Below, in pieces: positions 45,213-53,868 of a stretch of 64,000 nt of DNA. The position numbers were made by a program, and so were the translations under genes. Position 1 is the first letter of the stretch. Each line of letters opens with the position of its first letter. Origin of the DNA: Bacteroides ilei (lineage in GTDB: Bacteria; Bacteroidota; Bacteroidia; Bacteroidales; Bacteroidaceae); assembly GCF_900128495.1 (NCBI RefSeq), contig NZ_LT635801.1, forward strand, positions 941,997-1,005,996. The letters are read 5' to 3'. The notes under the pieces were generated by a model. It did no database searches. It had not been told where the DNA came from and was given only the letters and a program-made list of their open reading frames with translations.

Positions 45213-46778
45213 ATGTTCAAAAATCATCCTAAAGGTTTGCTGGCAGCAGCAATATCCAACATGGGCGAACGTTTTGGCTATTACATCATGAATGCCGTGC
45301 TGGTGTTGTTTCTCTGTTCCAAGTTCGGCTTGAGTGACGAAACCAGTTCCATCATCTATTCGGTATTTTATTGTGGCATCTATGTATTGAGCCTGGTTGG
45401 GGGTATCATTGCCGACAAGACACAAAATTATAAGGCTACTATCATGTCCGGGCTGATAGTGATGTCCTTGGGATATGTAATCCTTTCTGTTCCGGTATTG
45501 TCTACCGAAAACAATATCGGCTGGCTGTTGCCGCTTACCTGTGTGGCATTATTCCTGATTGCTTTCGGTAACGGTCTGTTCAAGGGGAACCTGCAGGCTA
45601 TTGTGGGCCAGATGTATGACAATTATGAAAAGGAAGCTGCCGAAAAGGGTCCCGAGGCCCTCAAGGTTGCCAGAAGTCGCCGTGATTCCGGTTTCCAGAT
45701 ATTCTACGTATTCATCAATGTGGGTGGTCTGGTAGCCCCGTTCGTGGCTCCGTTGCTGAGAGAGTGGTGGCTGAAAGCACACAGTCTGGCTTATAACGCC
45801 GATCTTCCTGCATTGTGTCACCAGTATCTTAAGGAAGGTGCAGGTATGGCCGCCGAAAGTTTCCAGAACATGTCTGAGCTGGTAGTCAAGGTAGGAGGTA
45901 CCATGACAGGCGATATGACTGCGTTCTGTACGGAGTATCTTGATGTGTTCAACACCGGTATCCATTATTCCTTCATCGCTTCGGTACTGGCTATGCTCAT
46001 TTCCTTGTTTATCTTCATCATCAACCGGAATGTGTTCCCTACCCCGGGCAAGAAGACAGCCCAAAGTGCTGCCGGTTATACTCCGGAAGAGAAGGCTGCC
46101 ATGGCCAAGGAAATCAAGCAGCGTATGTATGCCTTGTTCGCCGTGCTGGCCATCGTAATCTTCTTCTGGTTCTCATTCCATCAGAACGGTCAGTCGCTTT
46201 CCCTCTTCGCGCGTGACTTTGTGGTGACCGAAAGTATCGCTCCCGAAATTTGGCAGGCAGTGAATCCATTCTTCGTGATTGTGCTGACTCCGATCATCAT
46301 GTGGTTCTTCGGGATGTTCACACGCCGCGGCAAAGAGATTTCTACTCCTAGAAAAATTGCCATCGGTATGGCTGTAGCGGGTATCGCTTACTTGTTCCTG
46401 GCTATTTATTCCGGTGTTATGGACTATCCTTCCGCCACCGATTTCAAGGCGTTGTCCGACTCGGCCAAAGCAGGTGTAAAGGCAGGTCCATGGGTCTTGA
46501 TTGTGGTTTATTTCTTCCTCACCGTTGCCGAGCTGTTCATTTCTCCGCTGGGGCTTTCATTTGTTTCGAAAGTTGCTCCAAAGAATGTGCAGGGATTGTG
46601 CCAGGGATTGTGGCTGGGAGCTACCGCTGTTGGTAACATCTTCCTGTGGATCGGTCCGCTGATGTATAACAAACTTCCTATCTGGGAATGTTGGGCAGTT
46701 TTCTTTGTGGTATGTCTGATTTCGATGGGCGTTATGCTTGGAATGGTCAAATGGCTTGAACGTGTAGTGAACTGTTAA
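45213..46778 (+). CDS. POT-family proton-dependent peptide transporter (first copy)
   Basis: The 521-residue membrane protein has the POT/PTR signatures: GMGERFGYYIMNAVLVLFL at the N-terminus (the E-R-F-x-Y-Y motif of helix 1), GGIIADK, and the helix 4-5 region DSGFQIFYVFINVGGL. About 14 helices are predicted, with a large central insert (about 180-260). It takes up di- and tripeptides with protons. It is divergent from valS and convergent with a second POT gene that differs clearly in sequence, so this is not a recent tandem copy. Confidence 0.92.
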   Translation: MFKNHPKGLLAAAISNMGERFGYYIMNAVLVLFLCSKFGLSDETSSIIYSVFYCGIYVLSLVGGIIADKTQNYKATIMSGLIVMSLGYVILSVPVLSTENNIGWLLPLTCVALFLIAFGNGLFKGNLQAIVGQMYDNYEKEAAEKGPEALKVARSRRDSGFQIFYVFINVGGLVAPFVAPLLREWWLKAHSLAYNADLPALCHQYLKEGAGMAAESFQNMSELVVKVGGTMTGDMTAFCTEYLDVFNTGIHYSFIASVLAMLISLFIFIINRNVFPTPGKKTAQSAAGYTPEEKAAMAKEIKQRMYALFAVLAIVIFFWFSFHQNGQSLSLFARDFVVTESIAPEIWQAVNPFFVIVLTPIIMWFFGMFTRRGKEISTPRKIAIGMAVAGIAYLFLAIYSGVMDYPSATDFKALSDSAKAGVKAGPWVLIVVYFFLTVAELFISPLGLSFVSKVAPKNVQGLCQGLWLGATAVGNIFLWIGPLMYNKLPIWECWAVFFVVCLISMGVMLGMVKWLERVVNC

Positions 46779-46807
46779 GACATTAACCAGTATATTACAG
46801 AATAAAA

Positions 46808-46862
46808 TATCCATAAAAAAGAGTCGCTTCGGCCGGTGCCGGGCGACTCTTTTTTATGGATA
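46808..46862. terminator. Bidirectional terminator between the two POT genes
   Basis: A perfect 20-bp inverted repeat (TATCCATAAAAAAGAGTCGC at 46808-46827 and its complement at 46843-46862) has a GC-rich 15-nt loop. The stem itself holds A/T runs on both sides, so it serves both convergent transporters. Confidence 0.88.
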
Positions 46863-46874
46863 AATAGCAGAGGA

Positions 46875-48425
46875 TTATTCAGTGCCTTTCATCATTCCGT
46901 TGAGCTTGCCTGAAAGCAGGAAGAGGATGACGGCTGCCGTACCGCTCATGAATACGAACAGCATGAAGAATTCATACAGGTTGGTGATCTGGTATCCCAT
47001 AAAGCTTCTGGCCATACCTCCTTCCGGATAATAACCGCTTAATACACCTGCAAACTTGTTGGCCGCCGATGTGCTGAGATACCATACTCCCATGAGCAGG
47101 GAAGAGAAACGGAGCGGGGAGAGCCTGTATACGAGCGACAGTCCGATTGGGGCCAGGCAAAGTTCACCGATGGTGTGTATGAGGTAAAGTCCGGTCAGCC
47201 ACAGCATGCTTACCTTTACTCCCGGAGCCACGTCCTTTACTCCGTATGCGATAAACAGGTATCCCATAGATAGCAGGAACAGTCCGATAGCCTGTTTGCG
47301 GGGTGAACTCGGCTCAATCCCTTTCCGGCCCAGGAAGGACCAGAATGAAGCCAGTATAGGAGCCAGTACAACAATCATGATGGGGTTGAACGACTGGAAA
47401 TAGGCCGCTGGCATTTCCCATCCACCTATCATACGGTCGGTCTGTTCGTCGGCGAAAAACGTCAGTGAAGCTCCTGCCTGTTCGTAGGCGGCCCAGAAGA
47501 AGATGACGAAAAAGGCTATGATATAGATTACTCCGATGCGTGTCTTTTCGGTTCTTGTCAGGCTCCGGTCGGTAATGATTGTTATCGGAATTACAATGGT
47601 TGTGGCATAGATGATGGAGCCTATCCAGTCGGCTCCGGTAAAAAGTCCTTCACCTGTATTTCCCCAGTTGACGGAAAACAGGACTGTAAGAATGACGGTT
47701 CCCGCCACCATCCAGGTTGTCCGTTTGTTCCCGTTCTTGTCTTTGGGTGTCTGCGCTTCGGAATCTGCCGGTTTCCGCTTGGGAGCGATTCCTACAGGAT
47801 TCCCTTCGGGGTCATGAATGTATCTGTTCTTAAAGATAGAGAATACGGCTGCTCCCAGAATCATACCTATGCATGCCGAGAGGAACCCCCATTTGAAATC
47901 TTCCGGATGTCCGGTATTCCCCACAAGTCCGCATACCAGCGGGGCCAGCATCGAACCTGCGTTGACGCCCATGTAGAAAATGGTGAATGCCGAGTCTTTC
48001 CGTGTATCGTTGTCGGTATAGAGGCGGCCTACCATGGTGGAGATGTTTGGCTTGAAAAAACCGTTTCCTAAGATCAGCAGACCGAGGCCGCAGAACATGA
48101 GCCATTTGGCTAGTCCTATCTGGTGGAAATAGCAGGCGCTCAGGAAGAGGAAGAATTGTCCTACTGCCATGGTCAGTGCCCCAACTACGATAGAACGCCG
48201 GTTTCCCCAGTAGCGGTCGGCTATATAGCCACCTATCAGCGGAGTCAGATAAACCAATCCGGTATAACTTCCGTATACTTGCGATGCGAATTCTTTGTCG
48301 AAAAGAAGTGCCTGTACCATATACAGCATGAACAATGCACGCATGCCGTAGTAACTGAAACGTTCCCACATTTCGGTTACGAAAAGGAGATAAAGTCCTT
48401 TTGGATGTCCTTTTGTTGGATTCAT
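46875..48425 (-). CDS. POT-family proton-dependent peptide transporter (second copy)
   Basis: The 516-residue protein has the helix-1 motif EMWERFSYYGMRALFMLYM, GGYIADRYWGNR, the helix 4-5 motif DSAFTIFYMGVNAGSMLAPL, and about 14 helices. It is closer to the classical DtpT-like form than its convergent neighbour. A positively charged stretch near 210-235 (IAPKRKPADSEAQTPKDK) is the central cytoplasmic loop. It has a consensus promoter upstream. With the first POT gene it suggests reliance on peptide uptake. Confidence 0.93.
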   Translation of the reverse strand: MNPTKGHPKGLYLLFVTEMWERFSYYGMRALFMLYMVQALLFDKEFASQVYGSYTGLVYLTPLIGGYIADRYWGNRRSIVVGALTMAVGQFFLFLSACYFHQIGLAKWLMFCGLGLLILGNGFFKPNISTMVGRLYTDNDTRKDSAFTIFYMGVNAGSMLAPLVCGLVGNTGHPEDFKWGFLSACIGMILGAAVFSIFKNRYIHDPEGNPVGIAPKRKPADSEAQTPKDKNGNKRTTWMVAGTVILTVLFSVNWGNTGEGLFTGADWIGSIIYATTIVIPITIITDRSLTRTEKTRIGVIYIIAFFVIFFWAAYEQAGASLTFFADEQTDRMIGGWEMPAAYFQSFNPIMIVVLAPILASFWSFLGRKGIEPSSPRKQAIGLFLLSMGYLFIAYGVKDVAPGVKVSMLWLTGLYLIHTIGELCLAPIGLSLVYRLSPLRFSSLLMGVWYLSTSAANKFAGVLSGYYPEGGMARSFMGYQITNLYEFFMLFVFMSGTAAVILFLLSGKLNGMMKGTE

Positions 48426-48470
48426 TTTTGTTATATTGATAAAATGTTATAGTTTTCTGTAAAAACATTG

Positions 48471-48501
48471 CAAAAGTAACAAAAAGATTCTTCTTGGCAA
48501 A
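48471..48501 (-). promoter_or_regulatory. Promoter of the second POT transporter
   Basis: On the minus strand TTTG (48498-48501) is followed after 19 bp by TACTTTTG (48471-48478), a full consensus match. The start codon lies 45 bp downstream. Confidence 0.75.
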
Positions 48502-48540
48502 ATTCAGGACATTCTCTGTATTGTAGCGGATTACAGAAAT

Positions 48541-48570
48541 AAAAAAAGGCAGCAATTTGCTGCCTTTTTT
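48541..48570. terminator. Terminator of the exported TPR gene
   Basis: The stem GGCAGCA (48548-48554) / TGCTGCC (48558-48564) is bordered by an A7 tract and a T6 tract, 33 bp past the stop codon of the minus-strand gene at 48604. The symmetry would let it act in both directions. Confidence 0.82.
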
Positions 48571-48603
48571 CCCCTTACGGGCTGATACTGATGATGATAC
48601 TAT

Positions 48604-49206
48604 TTAGCGTTCGGCCGTTATTCCCTGATAGCTTGTTGTAACCCGGTCCATGAATGTCGGGTCCGGATTGGCCATGATAAGCTGTTGCATCAGGTCGAAT
48701 ACATCGGCTTGGCTGTCAAGTTTCAATGCAGACTGAATATCGGCAAGCGAAGCTTCGTAGTTACCGCTGTTGAGATAGATTTCCGCACGGGTCCGATAGT
48801 TTTCAGCGTCATTGGGTGTCAGGCGGATAGCTTCGCTCAGATCTTTTTCAGCATCGGCGTAGTCCTTTGCGTTCATGAGGAGGGAACCCCGTGTAAAATA
48901 GGCGAATGAGCGGTATTCGGCATCATTTTCCGGAATCAGTTCAAGGCTGGTGTTGGCAGCTTGGAGGGCCAGTTTCATATCGCCCGCCACGTTGCAGATC
49001 AAAGCCATATAACAATGTGCATATCCGTTGTTCGGGTTCCGGTTGATTTCTTCGTTCAGGTATTTGTAGGCCTTTTCTACATCTCCGTTGTTCAAGGCTT
49101 CTACGCCTTTGATATAATTGTCTCCTTGCGGTCGGTTAAGGGATTGTCCGGACAGCAGGTTAATGCTCATCAGACAACATAATAGTGTAACAAATAGTGT
49201 TTTCAT
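48604..49206 (-). CDS. Exported tetratricopeptide-repeat protein
   Basis: The 200-residue protein has a signal peptide (ending near NLLSGQS) and four TPR units covering almost all of the mature chain (YIKGVEALNNGDVEKAYKYL; GYAHCYMALICNVAGDMKLAL; FAYFTRGSLLMNAKDYADAE; AENYRTRAEIYLNSGNYEASL). It is periplasmic and probably a protein-binding scaffold. It has its own terminator and no cotranscribed neighbour. Confidence 0.8.
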   Translation of the reverse strand: MKTLFVTLLCCLMSINLLSGQSLNRPQGDNYIKGVEALNNGDVEKAYKYLNEEINRNPNNGYAHCYMALICNVAGDMKLALQAANTSLELIPENDAEYRSFAYFTRGSLLMNAKDYADAEKDLSEAIRLTPNDAENYRTRAEIYLNSGNYEASLADIQSALKLDSQADVFDLMQQLIMANPDPTFMDRVTTSYQGITAER

Positions 49207-49307
49207 AATAGTTATTAAATTTTTGAGTTGTCGGTTGCAAATCTAATCAGTTTTTAGGAAAGAGAATAATCTGCAAGAATATATTTTTTATGTTTAAAAT
49301 CAGTTTT

Positions 49308-50756
49308 TTAACATTTCCGAAAACTGGACAGGTATAATCCGAAGAAGGTCAACAGTCCGTTCAACATCAAAATTTCATATCCGAACTGGTATCCGGTAGT
49401 GAGGTATACGCTCCGGTAGATGGCGTAACAGATGATGGGAGAGGCTATGGCTATATAGGGGACAAGGCGGTCGCGCGTGTGTCTTTTGGTAAACAGGCCG
49501 AAAGTGAAAAGTCCCAGTAGAGGTCCGTAGGTATAGGACGCCAGCGTATAGATGGAATCTATGACACTTTGGCTTCCGACAGCTTCGAAAGCCAGTATGC
49601 ATCCGATGAATACGGCCGAAATCAGAAGATGGGCCTGTTTCCGTATGCGTTGTGCGTCGGGTTCGGAATATTTACGTATGTCAATGATATCAATGCAGAA
49701 ACAGGTGGTGAGGGCTGTCAGGGCCGAGTCGGCACTGGAGAATGCGGCGGCAATGATACCTATTGTAAAGAGTATCAGTACTGTTGGTCCCAAATAACCT
49801 TCTGCGGCAAACAGTGGCAGTATATCGTCTCCTTTTTCGGGTAAGGTTATCCCCATCTGAGGGGCGGCGGCAAGCAACAGTATTCCCAGAATCAGAAAAA
49901 GGAAGTTGACCGGGACGAATGAACAGCCGTAACAATACATGTTTTTCTGTGCATCTTTCAGGTTGCGGCAGGTCAGGTTTTTCTGTATCATGTCCTGGTC
50001 CAGGCCAGTCATGACAATTGTGATGAAGATACCGCTGAAAAACTGTTTGAAGAAATTCTGTTTTGAACCCCAGTCATCGAAAACGAATATACGGTTATGA
50101 CCGCTTTCCTGTATTGTCCTGATTACTCCGCCGAAGTTAAGATCCATGCTCTTGGTTACTTGTACGATAATGAGGACAAGTGCCAGCAGCAGGCAGAAGG
50201 TCTGGAGACTGTCGGTCCATACGATGGTACGGATGCCGCTTTTGCGTGTATAGAGCCAGATAAGGATTACGGTTCCGATGGCGGTGACGGCAAACGGTAT
50301 CCGATAGGCGTCGAATACATAATGCTGCAGGATGATGCATACCAGATATAGCCGGGCAGCGGCTCCCAGCATTTTGGACAGAAGGAAAAAGGTTGCTCCG
50401 GTCTTGTAGGAATGTCGTCCTATCCGTTCTCCCAGGTAGGTATAGATTGATGTCAGGTTAAGCCGGTAATAGAGCGGCAGCAATACATGGGCGATAATCA
50501 GGTAGCCGAACAGGAATCCGAGACAGGTCTGCATATAGGTCATGTCGATGCTTCGTACCATACCGGGTACCGAGACGAATGTGACTCCGGAAAGTGAGGC
50601 TCCTATCATACCGAAGGATACGATATACCAGGGGGATTGCCTGTTCCCGCGGAAGAATGCGTCGTTGTCACTGTGCTTTTCGCCGGTGAAACGGGCTATT
50701 AGAAGAAGGATACTGAAGTAGGCAAGTATGGTTACAAGGATATAAATTCCATTCAT
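49308..50756 (-). CDS. Sodium:solute symporter family protein
   Basis: The 482-residue protein has about 13 hydrophobic helices. Features of the SSS family include [15 protein letters not shown] (first conserved motif near 55-70), [18 protein letters not shown], and the sodium-site helix [22 protein letters not shown] (about 335-360). It couples Na+ entry to uptake of an unknown organic solute. It diverges from recR across a 64-bp region with mirror-image promoter boxes, and starts at ATG 50754-50756. Confidence 0.88.
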   Translation of the reverse strand: MNGIYILVTILAYFSILLLIARFTGEKHSDNDAFFRGNRQSPWYIVSFGMIGASLSGVTFVSVPGMVRSIDMTYMQTCLGFLFGYLIIAHVLLPLYYRLNLTSIYTYLGERIGRHSYKTGATFFLLSKMLGAAARLYLVCIILQHYVFDAYRIPFAVTAIGTVILIWLYTRKSGIRTIVWTDSLQTFCLLLALVLIIVQVTKSMDLNFGGVIRTIQESGHNRIFVFDDWGSKQNFFKQFFSGIFITIVMTGLDQDMIQKNLTCRNLKDAQKNMYCYGCSFVPVNFLFLILGILLLAAAPQMGITLPEKGDDILPLFAAEGYLGPTVLILFTIGIIAAAFSSADSALTALTTCFCIDIIDIRKYSEPDAQRIRKQAHLLISAVFIGCILAFEAVGSQSVIDSIYTLASYTYGPLLGLFTFGLFTKRHTRDRLVPYIAIASPIICYAIYRSVYLTTGYQFGYEILMLNGLLTFFGLYLSSFRKC

Positions 50757-50770
50757 GATTTTTCTTTTGT

Positions 50771-50805
50771 CGGCAAATATACGTGAATTTTATCTATATT
50801 TGCCG
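50771..50805. promoter_or_regulatory. Mirror-image divergent promoter between the symporter and recR
   Basis: A 10-bp perfect inverted repeat (CGGCAAATAT at 50771-50780, ATATTTGCCG at 50796-50805) places a TATATTTG -7 box on the minus strand (50774-50781) for the symporter and another on the plus strand (50795-50802) for recR. The start codons are 18 bp and 19 bp beyond their boxes, so both leaders are very short. Confidence 0.65.
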
Positions 50806-50820
50806 GCAAATAAGGAAACA

Positions 50821-51441
50821 ATGAATCAACAATATCCGTCTGTTTTATTGGAAAAGGCTGTAGGCGAGTTTGCCAAACTTCCCGGAATTGGCCGTAAGAC
50901 AGCCATGCGGCTGGTTCTGCACCTGTTGCGGCAGGATACCCAGACGGTGGAAGCTTTCGGGAATGCGGTCATCAAGCTGAAGCATGAGGTGAAATATTGT
51001 AAGGTATGTCATAATATATCCGATACGGAAGTGTGCCAGATCTGTTCGAACCCTTCGCGTGATGCTTCTACGGTTTGTGTGGTGGAGAACATCCGTGACG
51101 TAATGGCTGTGGAGAATACGCAGCAGTACCGCGGACTGTATCATGTACTGGGAGGAGTGATTTCACCTATGGAAGGAATCGGTCCTTCCGATCTGCAGAT
51201 TGAAAGTCTGGTTGAAAGAGTGAAAAGCGGAACGGTCAAGGAAGTGATCCTTGCGTTGAGCTCTACAATGGAAGGTGACACGACCAATTTCTATATTTTC
51301 CGGAAACTGGCTCCTTATCCTGAGGTCAAACTGACGATGATAGCACGGGGAATCTCCATAGGCGATGAGCTGGAATATACGGATGAAGTGACATTGGGGC
51401 GCTCTATAGTGAACCGTACCTTATTTACAGGAACTATGTAA
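50821..51441 (+). CDS. recR: Recombination mediator RecR
   Basis: From ATG 50821 the protein has 206 residues; the open frame back to 50755 crosses the promoter and is rejected. It has the RecR order: helix-hairpin-helix ([17 protein letters not shown]), a C4-type zinc finger ([16 protein letters not shown]), and a Toprim domain ([32 protein letters not shown]). It helps RecO load RecA onto SSB-coated DNA. It is followed at 18 bp by a small membrane protein gene and probably cotranscribed with it and the acetyltransferase. Confidence 0.96.
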   Translation: MNQQYPSVLLEKAVGEFAKLPGIGRKTAMRLVLHLLRQDTQTVEAFGNAVIKLKHEVKYCKVCHNISDTEVCQICSNPSRDASTVCVVENIRDVMAVENTQQYRGLYHVLGGVISPMEGIGPSDLQIESLVERVKSGTVKEVILALSSTMEGDTTNFYIFRKLAPYPEVKLTMIARGISIGDELEYTDEVTLGRSIVNRTLFTGTM

Positions 51442-51459
51442 AAACATGAGAGAAAGAAG

Positions 51460-51915
51460 ATGGAAAAGGAAATTAGCCGGCTGCTTAATTGCCTGAGAAT
51501 AGAATACGGCGTGTTCTGGTTTGCCAGCCTCTTGCTGGTTGTGTTGTATGAGTCTGATATTTTGCCGCAGGGGATAATGGCAGGCGATGTCCGTATGGAA
51601 TATATGTTGGAGGTTGTCGGCATATTGATGGCCGTTGCATTGATACCTTTGTCGTTACGTCTCTTCAGCCTTTCGCTCACCAGGTATGTGCGCAGCCTGG
51701 CCCTGGAGGAGGCCTTGCGGAGTTACCGACGCTGGAATGAAGTGCGCATAGCCTTGCTCCTCGTTCCGGCATTGTTGAATCTGTCGGTCTATTACTGGAC
51801 GATGAACACCACCGGGGTGCTGTGTGGCTGTATGGTCATGGTGGCTGCATTGTTCTGTGTCCCTACCCGTGAACGTATGCTGGAAGAGCTTGATTTGCAG
51901 AATTTAAATCAATAA
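51460..51915 (+). CDS. Small integral membrane protein of unknown function
   Basis: The 151-residue protein has about four hydrophobic helices in two hairpins (near 16-32, 48-68, 96-113 and 116-133), joined by a charged loop (LRSYRRWNEVR), and an acidic C-terminal tail. I recognise no family. It lies 18 bp after recR and 3 bp before the acetyltransferase gene, so it is translated from a shared message. This neighbourhood does not reveal its role. Confidence 0.75.
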   Translation: MEKEISRLLNCLRIEYGVFWFASLLLVVLYESDILPQGIMAGDVRMEYMLEVVGILMAVALIPLSLRLFSLSLTRYVRSLALEEALRSYRRWNEVRIALLLVPALLNLSVYYWTMNTTGVLCGCMVMVAALFCVPTRERMLEELDLQNLNQ

Positions 51916-51918
51916 AGT

Positions 51919-52452
51919 ATGGCGGCTGCTTTATATACCGATAAAATCCGCTTGCGGGCTCCGGAGCCGGAAGACCTGGATATCATGTTTTCGTTCGAGA
52001 ATGATGAAGAGTTGTGGGAAAACGGAATTGCTACAGGACCGTATTCTCGTTATCAGCTAAAGCGGTATATAGCCGAATCACAGAACAACCTCTTTACCGA
52101 CGGACAGCTTCGCCTGATGATAGAAATGGATTCGGGGGAGGTTGCCGGTATTGTAGACCTGTTTTCATACGATAACCGTCACCGCCGTGCCGAGGTGGGA
52201 ATGGTAATCCGTCGGGAATACCGTAGACAGGGGATAGCACAGACAGCCTTACAGCTGTTGGAAAAGCATTGTTTTATGTTGCTGGGTATCCATCAGCTGT
52301 ATGTCTATGTCTGTAAGGATAATATAGCCGGTATGGCTTTGTTTGAATCGGCAGGATATAAATTATCGGGGATATTGACCGACTGGTTACATTCCGGTTC
52401 CGGTTATAGGGATGTCTGCATTCTGCAGAAGATCGCTTCTTCAATTACATGA
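51919..52452 (+). CDS. GNAT-family N-acetyltransferase
   Basis: The 177-residue protein has the RimJ/RimL-type GNAT fold: KIRLRAPEPEDLDIMF at the N-terminus, AEVGMVIRREYRRQGIAQTAL (motif A with the acetyl-CoA loop RRQGIA), and LYVYVCKDNIAGMALFESAGY (motif B). It transfers acetyl from acetyl-CoA to an amino group of an unknown substrate, possibly an N-terminal or antibiotic amine. Its last 12 bp overlap the end of the convergent yqgE gene. Confidence 0.92.
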   Translation: MAAALYTDKIRLRAPEPEDLDIMFSFENDEELWENGIATGPYSRYQLKRYIAESQNNLFTDGQLRLMIEMDSGEVAGIVDLFSYDNRHRRAEVGMVIRREYRRQGIAQTALQLLEKHCFMLLGIHQLYVYVCKDNIAGMALFESAGYKLSGILTDWLHSGSGYRDVCILQKIASSIT

Positions 52453-53037
52453 CGGGTATTGTGGATATTTGGCCCATAAGGCATAAGAATTTCCTAAAGT
52501 GAACATGCTGGCCTGCCATAGCCTTTTATAGTTATAGTCCAGTAATAGATGTTTGTCGGTAACACCGGTAAACCAGGAATTGTCTTCTATTTCCCTTTCC
52601 AGTTGCTCATGTTCCCATCCGGCATAGCCGGCAAAGAAGCGGATATTCCCTTCAATGGGGTTTCCTTCAAGAATGTAGTTCTGCAATTCATTGAAATCAC
52701 CGTTCAGGTACAATCCGTTTCCAAGGTTGATTGCACCGTTAAGGTCCTTTAGCGTATGAATAAAGAATAGAGTATCCCTACCTACCGGTCCTCCTTTATA
52801 GACTGGAATGGAGGGGACGGAATGTAGGTCCGGAACCAGTTGGTTGAGGGTTATATGGTACCGGAAATCTTTATTCATGACAATGCCCATACTTCCTTCT
52901 CTGTCATGAGTTACCATCAATACAACAGTCCGTGCGAAATGGTAATCATACAGCAATGGAGATGCAATAAGGATGCTTCCTACATGTGGAAGTACCTTAT
53001 TCGATTCAACCTGAAAGATATGCATGTTCATGCTCAT
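52441..53037 (-). CDS. YqgE/AlgH family protein (UPF0301)
   Basis: The 198-residue protein shows the family signatures: GSILIASPLLYDYHFARTVVLM, REGSMGIVMNKDF, YKGGPVGRDTLFFIHT, and RFFAGYAGWEHEQLEREI. The family fold is known but its biochemical role is not; AlgH has been linked to regulation of alginate and other genes in Pseudomonas. ATG 53035-53037 is used; internal methionines at codons 3 and 5 are alternatives. A box TTACTTTG (minus strand, 53065-53072) is one mismatch from the -7 consensus. It converges on the acetyltransferase with a 12-bp overlap. Confidence 0.92.
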   Translation of the reverse strand: MSMNMHIFQVESNKVLPHVGSILIASPLLYDYHFARTVVLMVTHDREGSMGIVMNKDFRYHITLNQLVPDLHSVPSIPVYKGGPVGRDTLFFIHTLKDLNGAINLGNGLYLNGDFNELQNYILEGNPIEGNIRFFAGYAGWEHEQLEREIEDNSWFTGVTDKHLLLDYNYKRLWQASMFTLGNSYALWAKYPQYPSCN

Positions 53038-53130
53038 TAGTGCTATATGATTTGTTTATCATACCAAAGTAATAATTATTATTGAAATATGAAACATTTA
53101 GGCGTTTTTTCTAAAAATAATTCGAGAAAA

Positions 53131-53161
53131 TTTGTGTGAATCGAAATTTGTTGTACCTTTG
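53131..53161 (+). promoter_or_regulatory. Consensus promoter of the tRNA-Asp gene
   Basis: TTTG (53131-53134), a 19-bp gap, then TACCTTTG (53154-53161): a full match to the Bacteroidetes primary-sigma promoter, 43 bp before the tRNA. Confidence 0.85.
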
Positions 53162-53204
53162 CACCCACAATCAGGAAAGATTGCAAGTGAAACAAAAACA
53201 TATT

Positions 53205-53278
53205 GGTGCGTTAGTTCAGTTGGTTAGAATACATGCCTGTCACGCATGGGGTCACGGGTTCGAGTCCCGTACGCACCG
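53205..53278 (+). tRNA. tRNA-Asp (GTC anticodon)
   Basis: The 74-nt sequence folds as a tRNA: acceptor GGTGCGT / ACGCACC, anticodon stem CATGC / GCATG enclosing loop CTGTCAC with anticodon GTC, and T-arm ACGGGTTCGAGTCCCGT. The CCA end is not encoded. The promoter upstream and terminator downstream show a single-gene transcription unit. Confidence 0.97.
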
Positions 53279-53316
53279 CAATAAATATTGAAAATCAATG
53301 TTTTATAAAATAAGCA

Positions 53317-53356
53317 CCCGATTTTACACCCCAAAATGTAAAGTCGGGCGTTTTTT
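53317..53356 (+). terminator. Terminator after tRNA-Asp
   Basis: A 12-bp stem (CCCGATTTTACA at 53317-53328 with TGTAAAGTCGGG at 53337-53348; one G-T pair) has an 8-nt loop and is followed by CGTTTTTT. Confidence 0.85.
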
Positions 53357-53444
53357 ATTTTTTAGGAAAAACACCAAGCGAAAAAACACTTGATTTTGTA
53401 ACATTCCACATGGTTTCGTATCTAAATGGAAAAAGACTAAAGTT

Positions 53445-53741
53445 ATGAAGAATTTAATTTGTATAGTCGGTCTGCTGTGTGTCGTGTTATTGGGTATCAT
53501 AGATACGGGCTTTGCTCAATCCTTTTCTGTGCAACGTGTAGGTGATGGAAAACAAGCCATTATTCTGATTTCAGGCTTCGCGTGTTCTGGTGAGGTATGG
53601 AAACATACCGTTGATAACTTACAAAACAATTTTGCTCTAAATTGGTTTGTACTTCGGCCGCGTATAATAAGAAAACGCAATCGCAAGTCCAATGAATCTG
53701 TGAAGTACATTGAAAGTCATAGGGAACAGCTATTAGAATAG
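53445..53741 (+). pseudogene. Truncated alpha/beta-hydrolase remnant
   Basis: The 98-residue open frame begins with a signal peptide (ending FAQ) and matches the N-terminus of exported alpha/beta hydrolases up to about residue 64 (VGDGKQAIILISGFACSGEVW, the strand before the oxyanion region). After the segment NLQNNFALN the similarity stops and a basic tail follows. Family members normally have about 270-300 residues with a GHSLGG nucleophile elbow, which is absent. I read this as a deletion remnant next to the tRNA. Expression of a short secreted peptide cannot be excluded. Confidence 0.65.
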
Positions 53742-53868
53742 GTATTGTCTTTTTGGGCAAATACATAAAATACTTCTTAAAGATAAGGAGTTCTTTACTT
53801 TATTATAGGGCTTTTTTATGTAATTTTGCGGCCGATTTTAAAAACCATCAAAAACGAGTTAAATTTAA

